Part shown: one piece after another, positions 36,101 to 43,801 of the stretch
Layout of the letters: each line of letters begins with the position of its first letter
How positions within the stretch are numbered: the first letter of the stretch is position 1
Assembly: GCA_038373885.1 (NCBI GenBank)
Contig: JAWZYV010017538.1
Span: forward strand, 620,001 to 684,000
Length of the DNA: 64,000 nucleotides
DNA from: Cheiracanthium punctorium
Lineage: Eukaryota > Arthropoda > Arachnida > Araneae > Cheiracanthiidae
Direction: 5' to 3'
Notes under the pieces: generated by a model
Told to the model about the DNA's origin: nothing
Database searches by the model: none
The model's input: the letters and a program-made list of their open reading frames with translations, nothing else
Made by a program: the position numbers and the translations under genes

Positions 36101-36686
36101 CTAATTAAAGTTAATAATTAGAATATTTTTTTAATTACAATTAACTATTAGAATATTTATTAAATAATTATTCAGTAAGACAGAACTGTCTGTGCACTGG
36201 TTAGAAATAGTGAACTTCTGCATAGTTCAGTTTGGACAATGATAAGGATATTCAATATTTAGTACCAAATGCATGTTATATTATATTTAGAAAAATCATT
36301 TGTAAAGATAACATATGTGAAATTCCCCAAGGAAAATATATCACTATTGTAAAATGTTTATTGAAAAACATGAATTTTTGTTTTGTGCCTTTTCTTCAAT
36401 AAAATGTTCTGATATTAAGCATAATAAGAACATGATTCTAAGAGATTGCAAATGTTGTGTGTAAGTGACAGTTTAATTTGTTTTAAATCCGATTTTCCTT
36501 AATGGAAGTATGGCAATAAGCAAATTTTTGCAGATTATTCATGAAATTGTTTTTATAGTATAACAATAAATTGTAACTAATATTTTCTCTGTTCTTATGT
36601 AGCATGTTCGTTCATTATCCTGGAAGCAATTTATGTTGAAAGCACTAATGCAGAAATGCCGTGAGAAGGCCAACCTTCCACACTGA
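8205..36686 (+). CDS. TSG101: TSG101 (ESCRT-I subunit), 3' part of the gene, six exons
   Basis: TSG101 is the ESCRT-I subunit that recognises ubiquitinated cargo and PTAP-type motifs at endosomes, the midbody and budding sites. Six exons join in phase into about 263 residues: a Pro/Tyr-rich linker (YMPMPNVGTTYPPAYPP), the segment TITEEHIHASLLSAVEDKLK, a Leu/Glu/Lys-rich coiled coil (KKTEEDLNKGKMKLQEIIAR), then the C-terminal steadiness box (NQILNSFAEENATEDAVYYL, GEALRKGVIDLDVFLK, KQFMLKALMQK). Order and spacing match animal TSG101 (human 390 aa). The N-terminal UEV domain of about 145 residues is not in the window, so the gene is partial on its 5' side. Introns are about 0.3, 0.3, 5.85, 12.7 and 8.5 kb and are filled with transposons. 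All splice sites are GT-AG. I am highly confident of the identity; exact exon ends come from splice consensus and phase only. Confidence 0.95.
8629..8885 (+). CDS. TSG101: TSG101 exon, end of proline-rich region and start of helical core
   Basis: The acceptor is TTTTATAG and the donor GTAATT. The exon begins with two bases completing the split codon and ends in phase 0. The first ~55 residues are low-complexity Pro/Ser/Thr/Tyr (SYPPYNSASGG, TATPPYPPQTTSS). From TITEEHIHASL the sequence becomes helical (SAVEDKLKKRLREVLAQSQ), matching TISEDTIRASLISAVSDKL of vertebrates. The preceding intron is only 301 bp. Confidence 0.94.
9202..9294 (+). CDS. TSG101: TSG101 exon, coiled coil part 1
   Basis: This phase-0 exon of 31 codons has acceptor TTTTTTTAG and donor GTAACT. 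It encodes AEIEVLKKTEEDLNKGKMKL followed by QEIIARMQSEQ, aligned to the vertebrate TSG101 coiled coil (AELNALKRTEEDLKKG). In ESCRT-I this segment packs in the stalk with VPS28, VPS37 and MVB12 subunits. The next intron is 5.85 kb and contains a nested hAT insertion. Confidence 0.93.
9295..10780. other. TSG101 intron, unannotated AT-rich part
   Basis: No exon or clear repeat pair is visible. At 10299 a hAT-like start (CAGGTATTGGCAACC) is followed by AACAGGGTTCATACTCCCTC, but I found no matching right end, so no element is called. Confidence 0.5.
11326..12720. mobile_element. Nested hAT-type nonautonomous element, 1395 bp
   Basis: It starts CAGAGCTCATTCTA and ends with TAGAATGAGCTCTG. The flanks are AACCCAAG (11318-11325) and AGCCCAAG (12721-12728), an 8-bp duplication with one mismatch. 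No ORF. The interior includes an AT-rich block (about 12040-12560) and repeated TGCCCTTTTTT motifs near the right end. It lies inside the 10781-14665 element and therefore inserted later. Confidence 0.82.
13390..14098 (+). pseudogene. hAT-like transposase C-terminal remnant, frameshifted
   Basis: The pieces read in order, in shifting frames: LDDEVDLIAKSFNE; GYWKEVFSLVDKMNGKEKYS; the dimerisation-type motif CLSLLHANSDVERGFFVNRS (13444-13653); LSEAAIIGIRQVKDTIRRNG; then a Lys/Glu-rich coiled-coil tail (KGLQEDLQAVQTYLKESN, ATQKVESITKELKEAEADRK) ending TAG at 14096-14098. At least three frame breaks disable it. The LxHxNxDVERGFS-like motif is characteristic of hAT C-terminal dimerisation domains. 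No catalytic core is recognisable upstream; the nested insertion and decay may have removed it. Confidence 0.75.
14387..14435. repeat. Near-terminal hairpin, 20-bp perfect stem
   Basis: TTTGTACTATTATTGTCAAG is followed after a 9-base spacer by its exact inverse complement. It lies about 230 bp inside the right end of the hAT element at 10781-14665. Confidence 0.9.
15145..15278 (+). CDS. TSG101: TSG101 exon, coiled coil part 2 to APLYNQ
   Basis: The acceptor is GTTTTATAG and the donor GTAAGA; the exon starts in phase 0 and ends two bases into a Gln codon. It encodes the end of the coiled coil (YKESEINELQQKLESQKE) and the linker VSIDDAVVAPAPLYNQ. The human counterpart reads IPTAPLYKQ and carries a PTAP tetrapeptide; here it reads APAP. 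A tandem Helitron pair begins 36 bp after the end of this exon. Confidence 0.93.
15315..18243 (-). mobile_element. Helitron, nonautonomous, tandem copy 1
   Basis: In minus orientation the element begins TCTATACTATTAAAATCTGT at 18243 and ends with a CCGT...ACGG hairpin followed by CTAG at 15315. The base outside the CTAG end is A (15314), as expected for insertion between A and T. There is no TSD, no TIR and no Rep/helicase ORF. Relative to copy 2 it lacks about 490 bp but has extra sequence near 17280-17480. It contains a hAT MITE near 16007-16173 and a 16-base G-run at 16466-16481. Confidence 0.88.
16007..16173. mobile_element. hAT MITE inside Helitron copy 1 (left end eroded)
   Basis: It matches the element at 19440-19606. 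The right end reads GGCTACGTCACTG followed by CTTGCGCA. The left end starts at GGCGTAGCC with the terminal CAG region altered. It is at the orthologous position in both Helitron copies, so it predates their duplication. Confidence 0.7.
18912..19241. mobile_element. Mariner/Tc-type MITE with TA target, inside Helitron copy 2
   Basis: It starts CAGTAGACTCCTTCATAACA and ends GTGTTATAGGGAATCTACTG, flanked by TA on both sides. It is 330 bp with no coding sequence. Copy 1 keeps only the right-hand part of this MITE (ending near 15814) because of its internal deletion, so the MITE was already present in the ancestral Helitron. Confidence 0.75.
19440..19606. mobile_element. hAT MITE inside Helitron copy 2
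   Basis: It starts CAGTGGCATAGCC and ends GACTACGTCACTG. The flanks are CTTGCGTG and CTAGCGCA; in copy 1 the right flank reads CTTGCGCA, closer to the left one. These are consistent with a mutated 8-bp TSD. The ends resemble those of the MITE at 32016-32190. Confidence 0.75.
21464..23330. other. TSG101 intron, AT-rich, with one dispersed repeat
   Basis: Nothing coding is recognised. 22381-22855 is bounded by GGTGTCCA and TGGACACC and includes a copy (22620-22855) of the repeat at 7905-8140. This looks like a MITE of the GTGGACACCCTGTA type with decayed left end. Confidence 0.55.
23606..24255 (-). mobile_element. Family-2 Helitron 3' fragment, minus orientation
   Basis: On the minus strand it ends in a hairpin region and CTTTGACTTCTAG followed by T (CTAG at 23606-23609). 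The rest is collinear with the Helitron at 45487-47776, for example CTGCAGATGATTTATT-type and AAATGAGGGAATGG segments in inverse complement. Homology stops near 24255, so the 5' end is missing. It has no counterpart of the hAT inserted in the other copy. Confidence 0.78.
24534..24675. repeat. Foldback, ~46-bp arms
   Basis: The arm CACACCTAAGAATGCACATA...GCTTTTGCTG is mirrored by CAGCAAAAGCATGAGTGTCT...AGGTCTGTG, with a spacer of about 50 bp. It is a likely MITE relic; I found no clear TSD. Confidence 0.85.
25364..28014. other. TSG101 intron, AT-rich, nothing recognised
   Basis: The longest open frame (26734-26988, 84 codons) has no family I recognise and no splice context. A ~30-base T-run lies near 27166-27190, and a G-run at 27635-27643. 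Confidence 0.5.
28015..28117 (+). CDS. TSG101: TSG101 exon, steadiness box part 1
   Basis: The acceptor is AATTTCAG and the donor GTAATC. One base completes the split Gln codon, then come 34 codons: ILNSFAEENATEDAVYYL and GEALRKGVIDLDVFLK. This is nearly identical to vertebrate TSG101 (ILNLYAEENAIEDTIFYLGEALRRG). The steadiness box controls TSG101 stability and assembles with VPS28 and VPS37 in the ESCRT-I headpiece. This is the strongest single homology match in the window. Confidence 0.96.
28341..29200. repeat. Long inverted repeat, ~175-bp arms
   Basis: The arms 28341-28516 and 29028-29200 are inverse complements with moderate divergence; shared words include TATTTAGAAAAATGTTGCTC and AAAAAATCCCATGTCT. 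The spacer is about 510 bp. The repeated words resemble those in the 39231-40473 element (AATTTTTATAC then TTTAGAAAAA). This is probably a long-TIR MITE whose outermost ends are unclear; TACTGGGTGTTTCAAAATAG near 28240 may be its true left end. Confidence 0.75.
29894..32454 (+). mobile_element. Helitron, nonautonomous, third copy
   Basis: It begins TCTCTACTTATTATAAAAGA after an A (29893) and ends with the hairpin CCGTGCGAAGAACGG, then GCACACAGCTAG followed by T (32455). The 3' 60 bp match the CTAG ends of the tandem Helitrons in inverse complement. The 5' part reads GGACAAACGGCTACACCTAG-type sequence. No Rep/helicase ORF. A hAT MITE sits inside at 32016-32190. Body similarity to the tandem pair is low, so it is another subfamily sharing 3' ends. 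Confidence 0.83.
32016..32190. mobile_element. hAT MITE, perfect 8-bp TSD, nested in Helitron
   Basis: It starts CAGGTGCGTAGCC and ends GGCTACGCCCCTG, flanked on both sides by AATAAGAC (32008-32015 and 32191-32198). It is 175 bp and contains a 19-base G-run at 32136-32154. Its ends are close to those of the MITE in the tandem Helitrons. Confidence 0.92.
33252..34789. mobile_element. TIR element, 1538 bp, 6-bp TSD, subterminal GCTCCAAATT repeats
   Basis: It starts CAGGGATGTGCCAGCTG and ends with the exact inverse complement (17-bp perfect TIR). GTAATG flanks both sides (33246-33251 and 34790-34795). Beyond the TIR, both ends carry repeats of TTGCTCCAAATTGCTCC in the same orientation rather than inverted. 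No ORF over 80 codons has a recognisable product. It is nonautonomous; superfamily uncertain (hAT-like start, 6-bp target). Confidence 0.88.
34796..36602. other. TSG101 intron, AT-rich, nothing recognised
   Basis: The segment 34870-35330 is less AT-rich than its surroundings but gives no open frame I can assign. An A-run lies near 35783-35798. The acceptor tract for the last exon closes the segment. Confidence 0.5.
36603..36686 (+). CDS. TSG101: TSG101 terminal coding exon
   Basis: This phase-0 exon follows a TTATGTAG acceptor. It encodes HVRSLSWKQFMLKALMQKC and REKANLPH, then TGA. Vertebrate TSG101 ends HVRLLSRKQFQLRALMQKARKTAG plus a short tail, so this is the authentic C-terminus of normal length. 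It lies 8.5 kb from the previous exon. Confidence 0.94.
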   Translation, partial: HVRSLSWKQFMLKALMQKCREKANLPH

Positions 36687-36810
36687 TGGTAGATGTTCCC
36701 ACACATACATTAACTTCCAAGTACTGAACTGTATAAATAAGGTTCATGATTACATTGTTTGATCGTAATAAATATTTTACTTTAAATAAATCTGTTATAA
36801 TATTTATAGA
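36687..36810 (+). terminator. TSG101: TSG101 3' UTR with polyadenylation signals
   Basis: Two canonical AATAAA hexamers (36767-36772 and 36785-36790) lie 81 and 99 bp after the TGA. The downstream sequence is T-rich and a cleavage site near 36.8 kb is expected. The short 3' UTR contrasts with the very long introns. Confidence 0.7.
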
Positions 36811-39230
36811 AGTTTCTGGCTCCATTTTCTTTGACTGCCTTTTTATATCACACTTATGAATACTTTGCTTTATTGTTTTATGTATATTTCTGGATTCTTC
36901 CAGGAAGTTTTGAGATTTTTTAACAGATTAAATGTCAATTACAGAGTTGACAGTAAAGAAATGTTTTGTGAATTTCTATACAATCAATGAGCTAAATGAA
37001 ATATTGTTAATGTTTTAAAACTTGTAGGGACATTTTTGTACTATAAAGAATATTTTCTTAAAACATACCATCTGGATCACCATCTGTGCCAGGACTTTTC
37101 TGGTCCCTTTTGACTGAGTTTTATCTATCCTGGTTTTATTCATATACAAGCCTGGCTATACTATACACAAGCAAATTTTATATTCTATTCCCATCATGGT
37201 CACTGAGGAAAAGTTTTCAAGTAATAGTCAGAAGTAAAAGTATCCATTATTGCTTGCTTTATAGAAGAAAGAAAAGAGAGTTTGTTTAGTAATACTGCTT
37301 CTCAAACGGAAATATGCTGAACTGTAAAAGTTAATTTCATAGTTTGATGCTTAGGTTAGTTTTTGCCAACCTTTTTAAACCTGGCAAAAATGGGAAAATA
37401 TTTTGGAAACCAGTATTAGCCAAAAATAAAAAGCAGTATATAAATAGATATTTTATTTATTTAATAATAAGGCTCAAAAGTCTTGCAGAAAGACATTTGT
37501 CTGCCGTCTAACGATTGGGGAAATACTGCCTTAGGTCATTAAAAGCCAATGAAATATAGAAATATTTTTTTTAAAGCACTACCTCACATAATTTTGAGGA
37601 ACTAATTCTTTTTATTTCTAAAGTTGATTTTCTAATTTTTATAAAAATCAAAGATAAACTTTTGCCTTCTCTAAAGCTTGCTACATATGTCTGTTGATGG
37701 TTTAAGTTCTTAGTCCTCAAACTGGCAGGGTTATCCTTATGTGTTCTCTGCATTCTCAATGTTGCTTCCTTTAAGTTTATGCATCTTTAGTTGTTTATTT
37801 TTTAATTCCCAGTTTGTAAAAACCAATATTGAGATACAACACTCATACTAGGAATCTATTGCTATATCTTAACAATGGTAGAAGCAAAATCAGCAGCTTT
37901 AAAATTTTTTTTAAGTTTTGAAAGGTTCTTGAATTTGCTATCGCAGTAACACATACTAGAAATGAGAGGTGTTCAGCCTGAACCGGAAAACCCTGGCCCG
38001 AACCAGGTTTGGGCTCTGAAATTTGCTTCGGCTCGTGTTAAATTTCTCTGTTATTGAACATGCTCCTTCTAAACAGATTTTTAAAAAAATGATTCATGGG
38101 AGAAATAAATAATTATTATTTGATAAATTTGAATATAAAGAATTTGAAAGTGCATTAAAAGTTTGCTATTATATTTGTCATTAATTTGCACAAATGTCAA
38201 AATTTATGAAATTCTATCAAAGAAGTAATTGACTTTTATTTTTCTATTAGCTGAAATTTTGGGCTCAGGCTCAGACTTAAATAATATCGCTCAGGTTCGG
38301 GCTTTAAAAAATATTCCGAACTCATCTCTATCATGCCACCTTAAAAAAATTGTATGTATACTTTTATCTAAATTAGTATTTAAGAAAAAATCCAGTCTCT
38401 TTGTTTTAAAAATAATTATTATTTAGAAGTATCTTTGCTGTAAACAAAGTATGATTACTTTAGTCTCTTTGAATAATACATTTCAGTTTTAGAGGAACAC
38501 TAAAATGCTAGACTTGAAATGAAATTAGCTTGAATGCGACCAGCATGTTGTTTATGTAGCAAGTTCAAAAGAGGCTTTAGATTGTCATTCATGAACCATC
38601 ATCACACATTCCTTATTACGACTTCAAAAAAGCAGGAGCTACTATGCTCAACATATATATATATATATAAATATATTTATATATTAATATTTCTAGTTAG
38701 TAAATGTTCCCCATAAACTAATGAGGTGATGTACCAACTTTTAGCCTTTCATCATACAACGTCAGCAGACATATCTTTAAAGAAAAATATGTCTGCTGAT
38801 CGAGGACTGTACATGATTTTGAGAAAGAGACTTTCATTCATGATTTCTGTATGACCCCTGAAATGTGATCATTCAATATTTTTTTCCATTTGAGAGCCAT
38901 GGAATAATTATTTAAGTCAGAGTTATATTTATCCTCATATCTCTGACACTTTTTAAGGTATGATGTTCAAATTTTGCATGTCACCTCATATTTAGTGTAT
39001 GGGTCACATTTTACAACTGGCAATTATTTTGAATGGGTGTTTACAGATTTAAAAAGTGTAACTTCTCTCATGAAAATTAACAAGAGGAATTTTTTCTTAA
39101 TGGAGTTTTATTTCCGACCTTATTTTGAACATTTTTTTTTTTTTTTTTTTTTTAAATTTACATTGCCCACTTATCTCTAAAAGATAAAGAATTAAAGCCT
39201 GTTACCACCTTTCAGAACACCCTGTATATA
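36811..39230. other. Intergenic AT-rich DNA downstream of TSG101
   Basis: No gene recognised. A possible decayed MITE (37970-38335) has GAACCGGAAA/CCCGAACC-type sequence at the left and CAGGTTCGGGC at the right, with TAGAAATGAG and CTCATCTCTA as imperfect outer ends. There is an AT microsatellite at 38651-38690 and a hairpin at 38762-38799. Confidence 0.5.
38762..38799. repeat. Hairpin, 13-bp stem
   Basis: TCAGCAGACATAT and its exact inverse complement are separated by 12 bases. No T-run or gene context suggests a function. Confidence 0.8.
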
Positions 39231-40473
39231 CAGAGTATCCAGTGCTAATGGTGCCCAATGGCTATTTCCTAAACCATTAGTCAGAGACACATAGTTCCAA
39301 TTGCAAAAATGCTTTAAATTGTATGATCTACTAGATCATAAACAATTGAAATTAATTAATCAATTCCTAAAAATATTCCAAAATTTTAATTTTTATACAT
39401 TCTCCTGGTCCTATCAGTTAGATTTAGAAAAAATTTCTTTAAATAATTTCATGCACAATGAAAAAACAAATTCGTCTTTCTACGACCAAAATTCACCGAG
39501 TTACTGCTGCTTAAAGTTAAGAGTGCTTTTTGAGTTGCTAAATAGGGGTTGTATACATTTGAGAAAAATTTATGTACGTGGTTTGAGCTTTGTATTATTT
39601 ATTAGCAATTACATTAACTATTTTATGAATGTAGATTGCAAGAAAGATTAGCATTTAACTATGTGTATCCAATAAATTAACATAAAAATATAGCTTATAC
39701 TGAAAATAGAATATTTTAAAGAGTTTTTTAAAATGAAACTGGTGTTTAAGAAATTTAAAAAACAAGGGAATAAAAGGCTTCATTAAACTTTAAATTAGAA
39801 AATGAAATATTTTAAAATGTGAATGTGTATGCATTTTAGAAACTTAAAATATTACAGATACCGTTAGCTTAACATTTGCTCAAAGTAGCTTCCTTCGGCT
39901 GCAATGCAAATATGCTCCTGTGTAGAAAACTCTTCCTATACTTAACACCGAGTATACTACATCTGTATGCTACACATATGCAATTTAGTAAGTCTGATCC
40001 TGGATAGATTTTTATAGAGCCTGGCTATAACCCTCTGCTTAAAGATCAGTATTCTAAAATTAGTTTTGCTTCTTTCTCCACATTATGCCAGAAATGAAAT
40101 TAAACCTATAATTTAAAATTTCAATATTTATATGGTCCCTGAACGGTATATCATAATGAGGCATTTTTAAACGTGGAAAAGTGATTTAAGTCAGAATGTT
40201 TGCTGCTTCATAAATCAGTGAATTTTGGTCGTAGAGGGACAACTTTTTTTTTTTTAATTGTGAATTGCATAAAGAACATTTTTCTAAATATGCGATAGGC
40301 CCGGGGGACCGTATAAAAATTAAAATTTCATAATTTTTATAAGAATTGATTTATTGACTTCGATTGTTTTTGATATAATCGATTATACAATTTAGAGCAT
40401 TTTAGCAATTGAAACTATGTGTCTCTAACAGTTTAGGAAATAGCCATTGGGCACTGTTAGCATTAGACACCCT
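39231..40473. mobile_element. Long-TIR MITE-like element with TA flanks, 1.24 kb
   Basis: Inverted arms of about 200 bp: CAGAGTATCCAGTGCTAATG at the left corresponds to the inverse of the right end (GGGTGTCTAATGCTAACAGT). Both arms contain GTGCCCAATGGCTATTTCC and GAGACACATAGTT. TA dinucleotides flank both ends, consistent with a mariner/Tc-type target. The interior frame at 39301-39651 lies inside one arm and is not a gene. Confidence 0.78.
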
Positions 40474-41039
40474 ATATGTTGTATGTACAGCAGTATACCT
40501 CTTCAACCTACAATACATGTGACTATAAAGTTCATGAAACAATACTTAAGTCGACTTCCCCCCCCCCCCCCAAATGTAAAGTTTCTAGCGGGCACCAAAA
40601 TTTTATTCACAACACAAATCAAATACATAAGTAGACTTTTTTTTTTCTTCTTTTTTATTTATTTTATTTTACTTTTGTAGTAAAGTATTTAATTTTTTAG
40701 GTGTTTAAGAAAATTATGCAGGAAAACTAGTTTCACAGTTTTATTCATTTGTAAATCATTTAAAGGTTTAATAGCTCTGTACAAGGTCTACAAACTGAAA
40801 AAATACAACTGCAATTTATTGTTATAAAAATTAAAGATTTTCTCATGAGCTGAATAGTTTTAATCATCAGCTTCAAAATCTTAGTCCTAATGCACATATA
40901 TATGCTATGATGTTACCCAAGTACTTGCCAAAAAAAAAAAAAAGTTAAAATCTGAAACACTTTCATATTTTAAATATGCTCTTAAGTGCTATATATTAAA
41001 AGCATATCATTATCCCTTTGTTGTCCCTATTTTTCTTCC

Positions 41040-41640
41040 TTATTCCATGAAGTTGGAAAGCATATCATTATTCATGAGTGAGCCATATATTTCTTACTTG
41101 CTCCATAAAACACATCTTTGAAATTGAAATCTATATTAAAATTACCTACTAAAACTGTTTTACAATCTTTGCCAAGCATATTCCTACTATACTTCACCAT
41201 TTTAAATACCCTTTGGAATAGGCATCATAATCCATAAGTGTGCCATGTTTGTCTTTATTGTTCCACAAAACGCTTCTTCAGAATCGAAATCTATCTTAAA
41301 ATCGCTTACCAAAACTGTAACAATCTTCGTGAGGCATATTCTAATACTTTACCCTTAAAAATACCATATCTATGCATGTACCGTATTTGTCATCCCTGTT
41401 CCATAAAACCCATCTTTGGAATCAAAATCTATCTTAAAATCGCCTACTAAAGCTGTTTAAAAATCATCATCAGGCATATTCTAACTATACTTCAGCATTA
41501 TAAATACCATTTGGAAAATTATCGTAATCTATGAGTGTTCTGTATTTGTCTTCCCTTTTTTATAAAACACTTTTTCAGAATCGAAATGTATATTAAATCT
41601 GTTTTACAATCTACACCAAGCATATTCTAACCATATATTT
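41040..41640. repeat. Degenerate tandem array, ~160-bp unit, about four copies
   Basis: The motif CCATAAAACACATCTTTGA plus GAAATCTATATTAAAAT recurs at about 41103, 41263, 41401 and 41560 (steps 160, 138 and 159). Each unit then has ACTGTTTTACAATC, CATATTCTAACTAT and AATACC blocks. Units differ by many substitutions and one has a ~22-bp deletion. It looks like a short, old satellite block. Confidence 0.85.
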
Positions 41641-42051
41641 CCTTTGAATTAAACTGTTGCATTTGCAAATTTCTAGCCAAATTTGGAAGATATCGCCAAG
41701 CTTGGTTCAGCTTTGAAGACTTATTTTTTGGTACCAAACTTCACAATCAATTATCAAATATAGCAAACCTTGTGCAACTTCTGACATTTTATCCCCCCCC
41801 CTCCCCCAATTTTTTAATCCCAAATGAATGGTCAGAGAACCAGTCCTTCTTAGCTGCTCTGCATAATGTGAAAAACCCGAATGTCGTGTGTGGTGTAGTG
41901 CTTGCTCAACAATATAAGAATGATAAGCATGAGCAGAATCAGTATACTGTTGTTAACCATGATAGGTGAATGAAAAGCTCATCCTCGAAAATAACATTAA
42001 AAAAATCCCAATAAATGTTGCAAGTTCTTTCAGACCAATGCTTTTTTTTTA

Positions 42052-43132
42052 CCCTCCGCTAAAGAGGGTAATAGTTTTGGGCAGACAAAAAAAGTCGTGG
42101 ATGATAATTGATAGTAAATAAAATCTTACAGATCTCACGGAAATTTGAAACACACCAAGATCCGACACATGATTGGAATAATGGATACTTGAAAAATTTC
42201 AAAGTAACGTCAGATGAAACAAAAGGGGAAACTGTAAGATTTTGTCAGAGCGTCTGCGACTGGCTGTCAAGTTCCCGAGGTTCCGATTTCATTTTTCAGA
42301 ACTTGGATTTGTTTCCAGAGTCGCGTTCAAACTTTTGTCCCTCCTCGGAGCAAGTGGTGGTGTTCTGTCGTGGCATTTCTAAAATTTTCATTTTTGCGGG
42401 ATCAGTGTGAAATAGCTCGTAGGCTTGGTATTTCACGCTCTACTGTTCAGTATTACATCGTTAAATATCAGAAGAATATACCCGGGACTGTTGTTCAAGG
42501 CCGCGCTGGCCGTCCTCGCCAGTTGTCTGATCCGGCAGAAAGTCATCGTGAAACTAACCGTCTATTTATGCAAAGAAAAAGGGAAGATCCAGATTTTCGT
42601 GCTCAAGAAGCGGAATCCAAATCCAGAAGACAAGACAGAAAACGTTTACGACTCTGTCTAGATATACCATCGAAAAGACCAAGAACAGATACTGATCTAA
42701 ATGTAAGGTGTGAAGAACTAGAATTTCGTAAATTAGCTGAGAAATTTTTCGAAGCTGTTGCTGATGGTCCAATCCACCAATGCTATTGTTGTGATCGACT
42801 GTGGTTCAAAAAGTCAATAAGAACCCATTCCAAAACAACTTTACTGTCCAAAGGAGCGACAACGGACTTTATAAAACTAGTCTTTTACAAAGATATCGAT
42901 GATATTGGCAAATTTTGCAAAACATGTTACGATTGTTTGATTAAATTGACAATACCAGAATTAGCTATAAGCAATGGCTTCGAATTCCCCGAAATACCGG
43001 ATTGTTTAAAATACTTGACACCACTGGAAGAACGGTTGGTTTCTCCCCGTTTGATTTACATGCAAATACATCCTGTACATGGCTGCCAATACAAATTAAA
43101 AGGTTCTGTCAAAAAACCTCTTTAGCGGAGGG
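42052..43132. mobile_element. TIR-bounded segment carrying one long open frame
   Basis: CCCTCCGCTAAAGAGG at the left (42052-42067) is matched by its exact inverse complement at the right (43117-43132), a 16-bp perfect TIR pair 1081 bp apart. I see no TSD. The stop codon of the enclosed frame lies within the right TIR. The interior is visibly richer in G, C and CpG than the flanks. No superfamily is recognised from the termini. Confidence 0.7.
42370..43125 (+). CDS. Chimeric frame: Tc1-like HTH joined to Helitron-type (DUF6570-like) cysteine domain
   Basis: The frame is open for 251 codons; the stop upstream is at 42235-42237 and the first in-frame ATG at 42568. Codon 1 here is GTG, so the true start, perhaps through splicing, is unresolved. 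Residues 13-53 read EIARRLGISRSTVQYY...GRAGRPRQLS, like the helix-turn-helix of Tc1-type transposases. Residues 67-106 are Arg/Glu-rich (RKREDPDFRAQEAESKSRR). Residues 136-250 carry HQCYCCDRLWF, FCKTCYDCL, IPELAISNGFEFPEIPDCL, LTPLEERLVSPRL, MQIHPV and YKLKGSV, the pattern I know from the region before the Rep domain of Helitron replication proteins. No HUH Rep or helicase follows. It is therefore a captured or truncated fragment kept open; function unknown. Confidence 0.68.
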   Translation: MAFLKFSFLRDQCEIARRLGISRSTVQYYIVKYQKNIPGTVVQGRAGRPRQLSDPAESHRETNRLFMQRKREDPDFRAQEAESKSRRQDRKRLRLCLDIPSKRPRTDTDLNVRCEELEFRKLAEKFFEAVADGPIHQCYCCDRLWFKKSIRTHSKTTLLSKGATTDFIKLVFYKDIDDIGKFCKTCYDCLIKLTIPELAISNGFEFPEIPDCLKYLTPLEERLVSPRLIYMQIHPVHGCQYKLKGSVKKPL

Positions 43133-43623
43133 GAAACTAATTTCAGCTGAAGGCTGAATATTTTTAGTTGTATATGCGTTTGGGATATTTTTTATTAAAT
43201 TATTTTTTTTTAATACCCTAATGCATAAACATCAGATGTATTTATAAAAATTATACGGTATAGCTGAGGCCTCAGATTCCCCCAATTCTGGAGAATTTAT
43301 GCCTATGGTTGTGTTTACATTTTAAAGTAGTAAAGATATTATCTTCTGTATTCCATAGAGCATGGTGCAAACTGAACATTTTCTCCAGTGGGAGGGCAAA
43401 TTTGAAAGAAAACATTCCAGTGGGGGACACTTGAAAAGAAGAAAAGGAAAAGGAGGGAAGGTGTAAAGGCTTCACTCACATGCTATTACATGACAAGTGC
43501 AGTTGCCGACACGTCTGGGAACTGACATATATTCAAACAATAGTCATAGATTGTTTGTGGAATCACAGATACACAAGCTACATACAATGTACCTGTATTG
43601 GAAGCCACCCTTGAGGGTTTTGA
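43133..43623. other. Intergenic, nothing recognised
   Basis: AT-rich DNA with no ORF I can assign. Confidence 0.5.
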
Positions 43624-43727
43624 GCTTAGGAAGAGATAAAATTTTAAGGCAGTCGCCTTAGAGTATAGTAACAAACGATAACATACTGCCTTCATTTTGA
43701 CTTCAGTCCCAAATCTTCAATCACCAG
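43624..43727 (+). repeat. Direct repeat of the Tc1 3' flank, copy 1
   Basis: It is collinear with 44871-44971: AAATTTTAAGGCAGTC, ACAAACGATAACAT, CTTCATTTTGAC and TCCCAAATCTTCAA occur in the same order and orientation. Copy 2 directly follows the Tc1 transposase relic, so copy 1 is probably the tail of a second, otherwise deleted element. Confidence 0.8.
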
Positions 43728-43801
43728 TTTAACATTTATTCAGCTGGGGATAAATAGTATCCCTTGCAGGTATCCATTAATATTTCTCTAGCCAGTATAT
43801 T

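Noticed and set aside
39301..39651. 116-codon open frame
   Set aside because: It lies in the inverted arm of a long-TIR element, is AT-driven, and has no recognisable domain.
42108..42410. 100-codon frame overlapping the start of the 42-43 kb chimeric frame
   Set aside because: No ATG at its start, no recognised motif, and it overlaps a better-supported frame. It could be an upstream exon, but there is no evidence.
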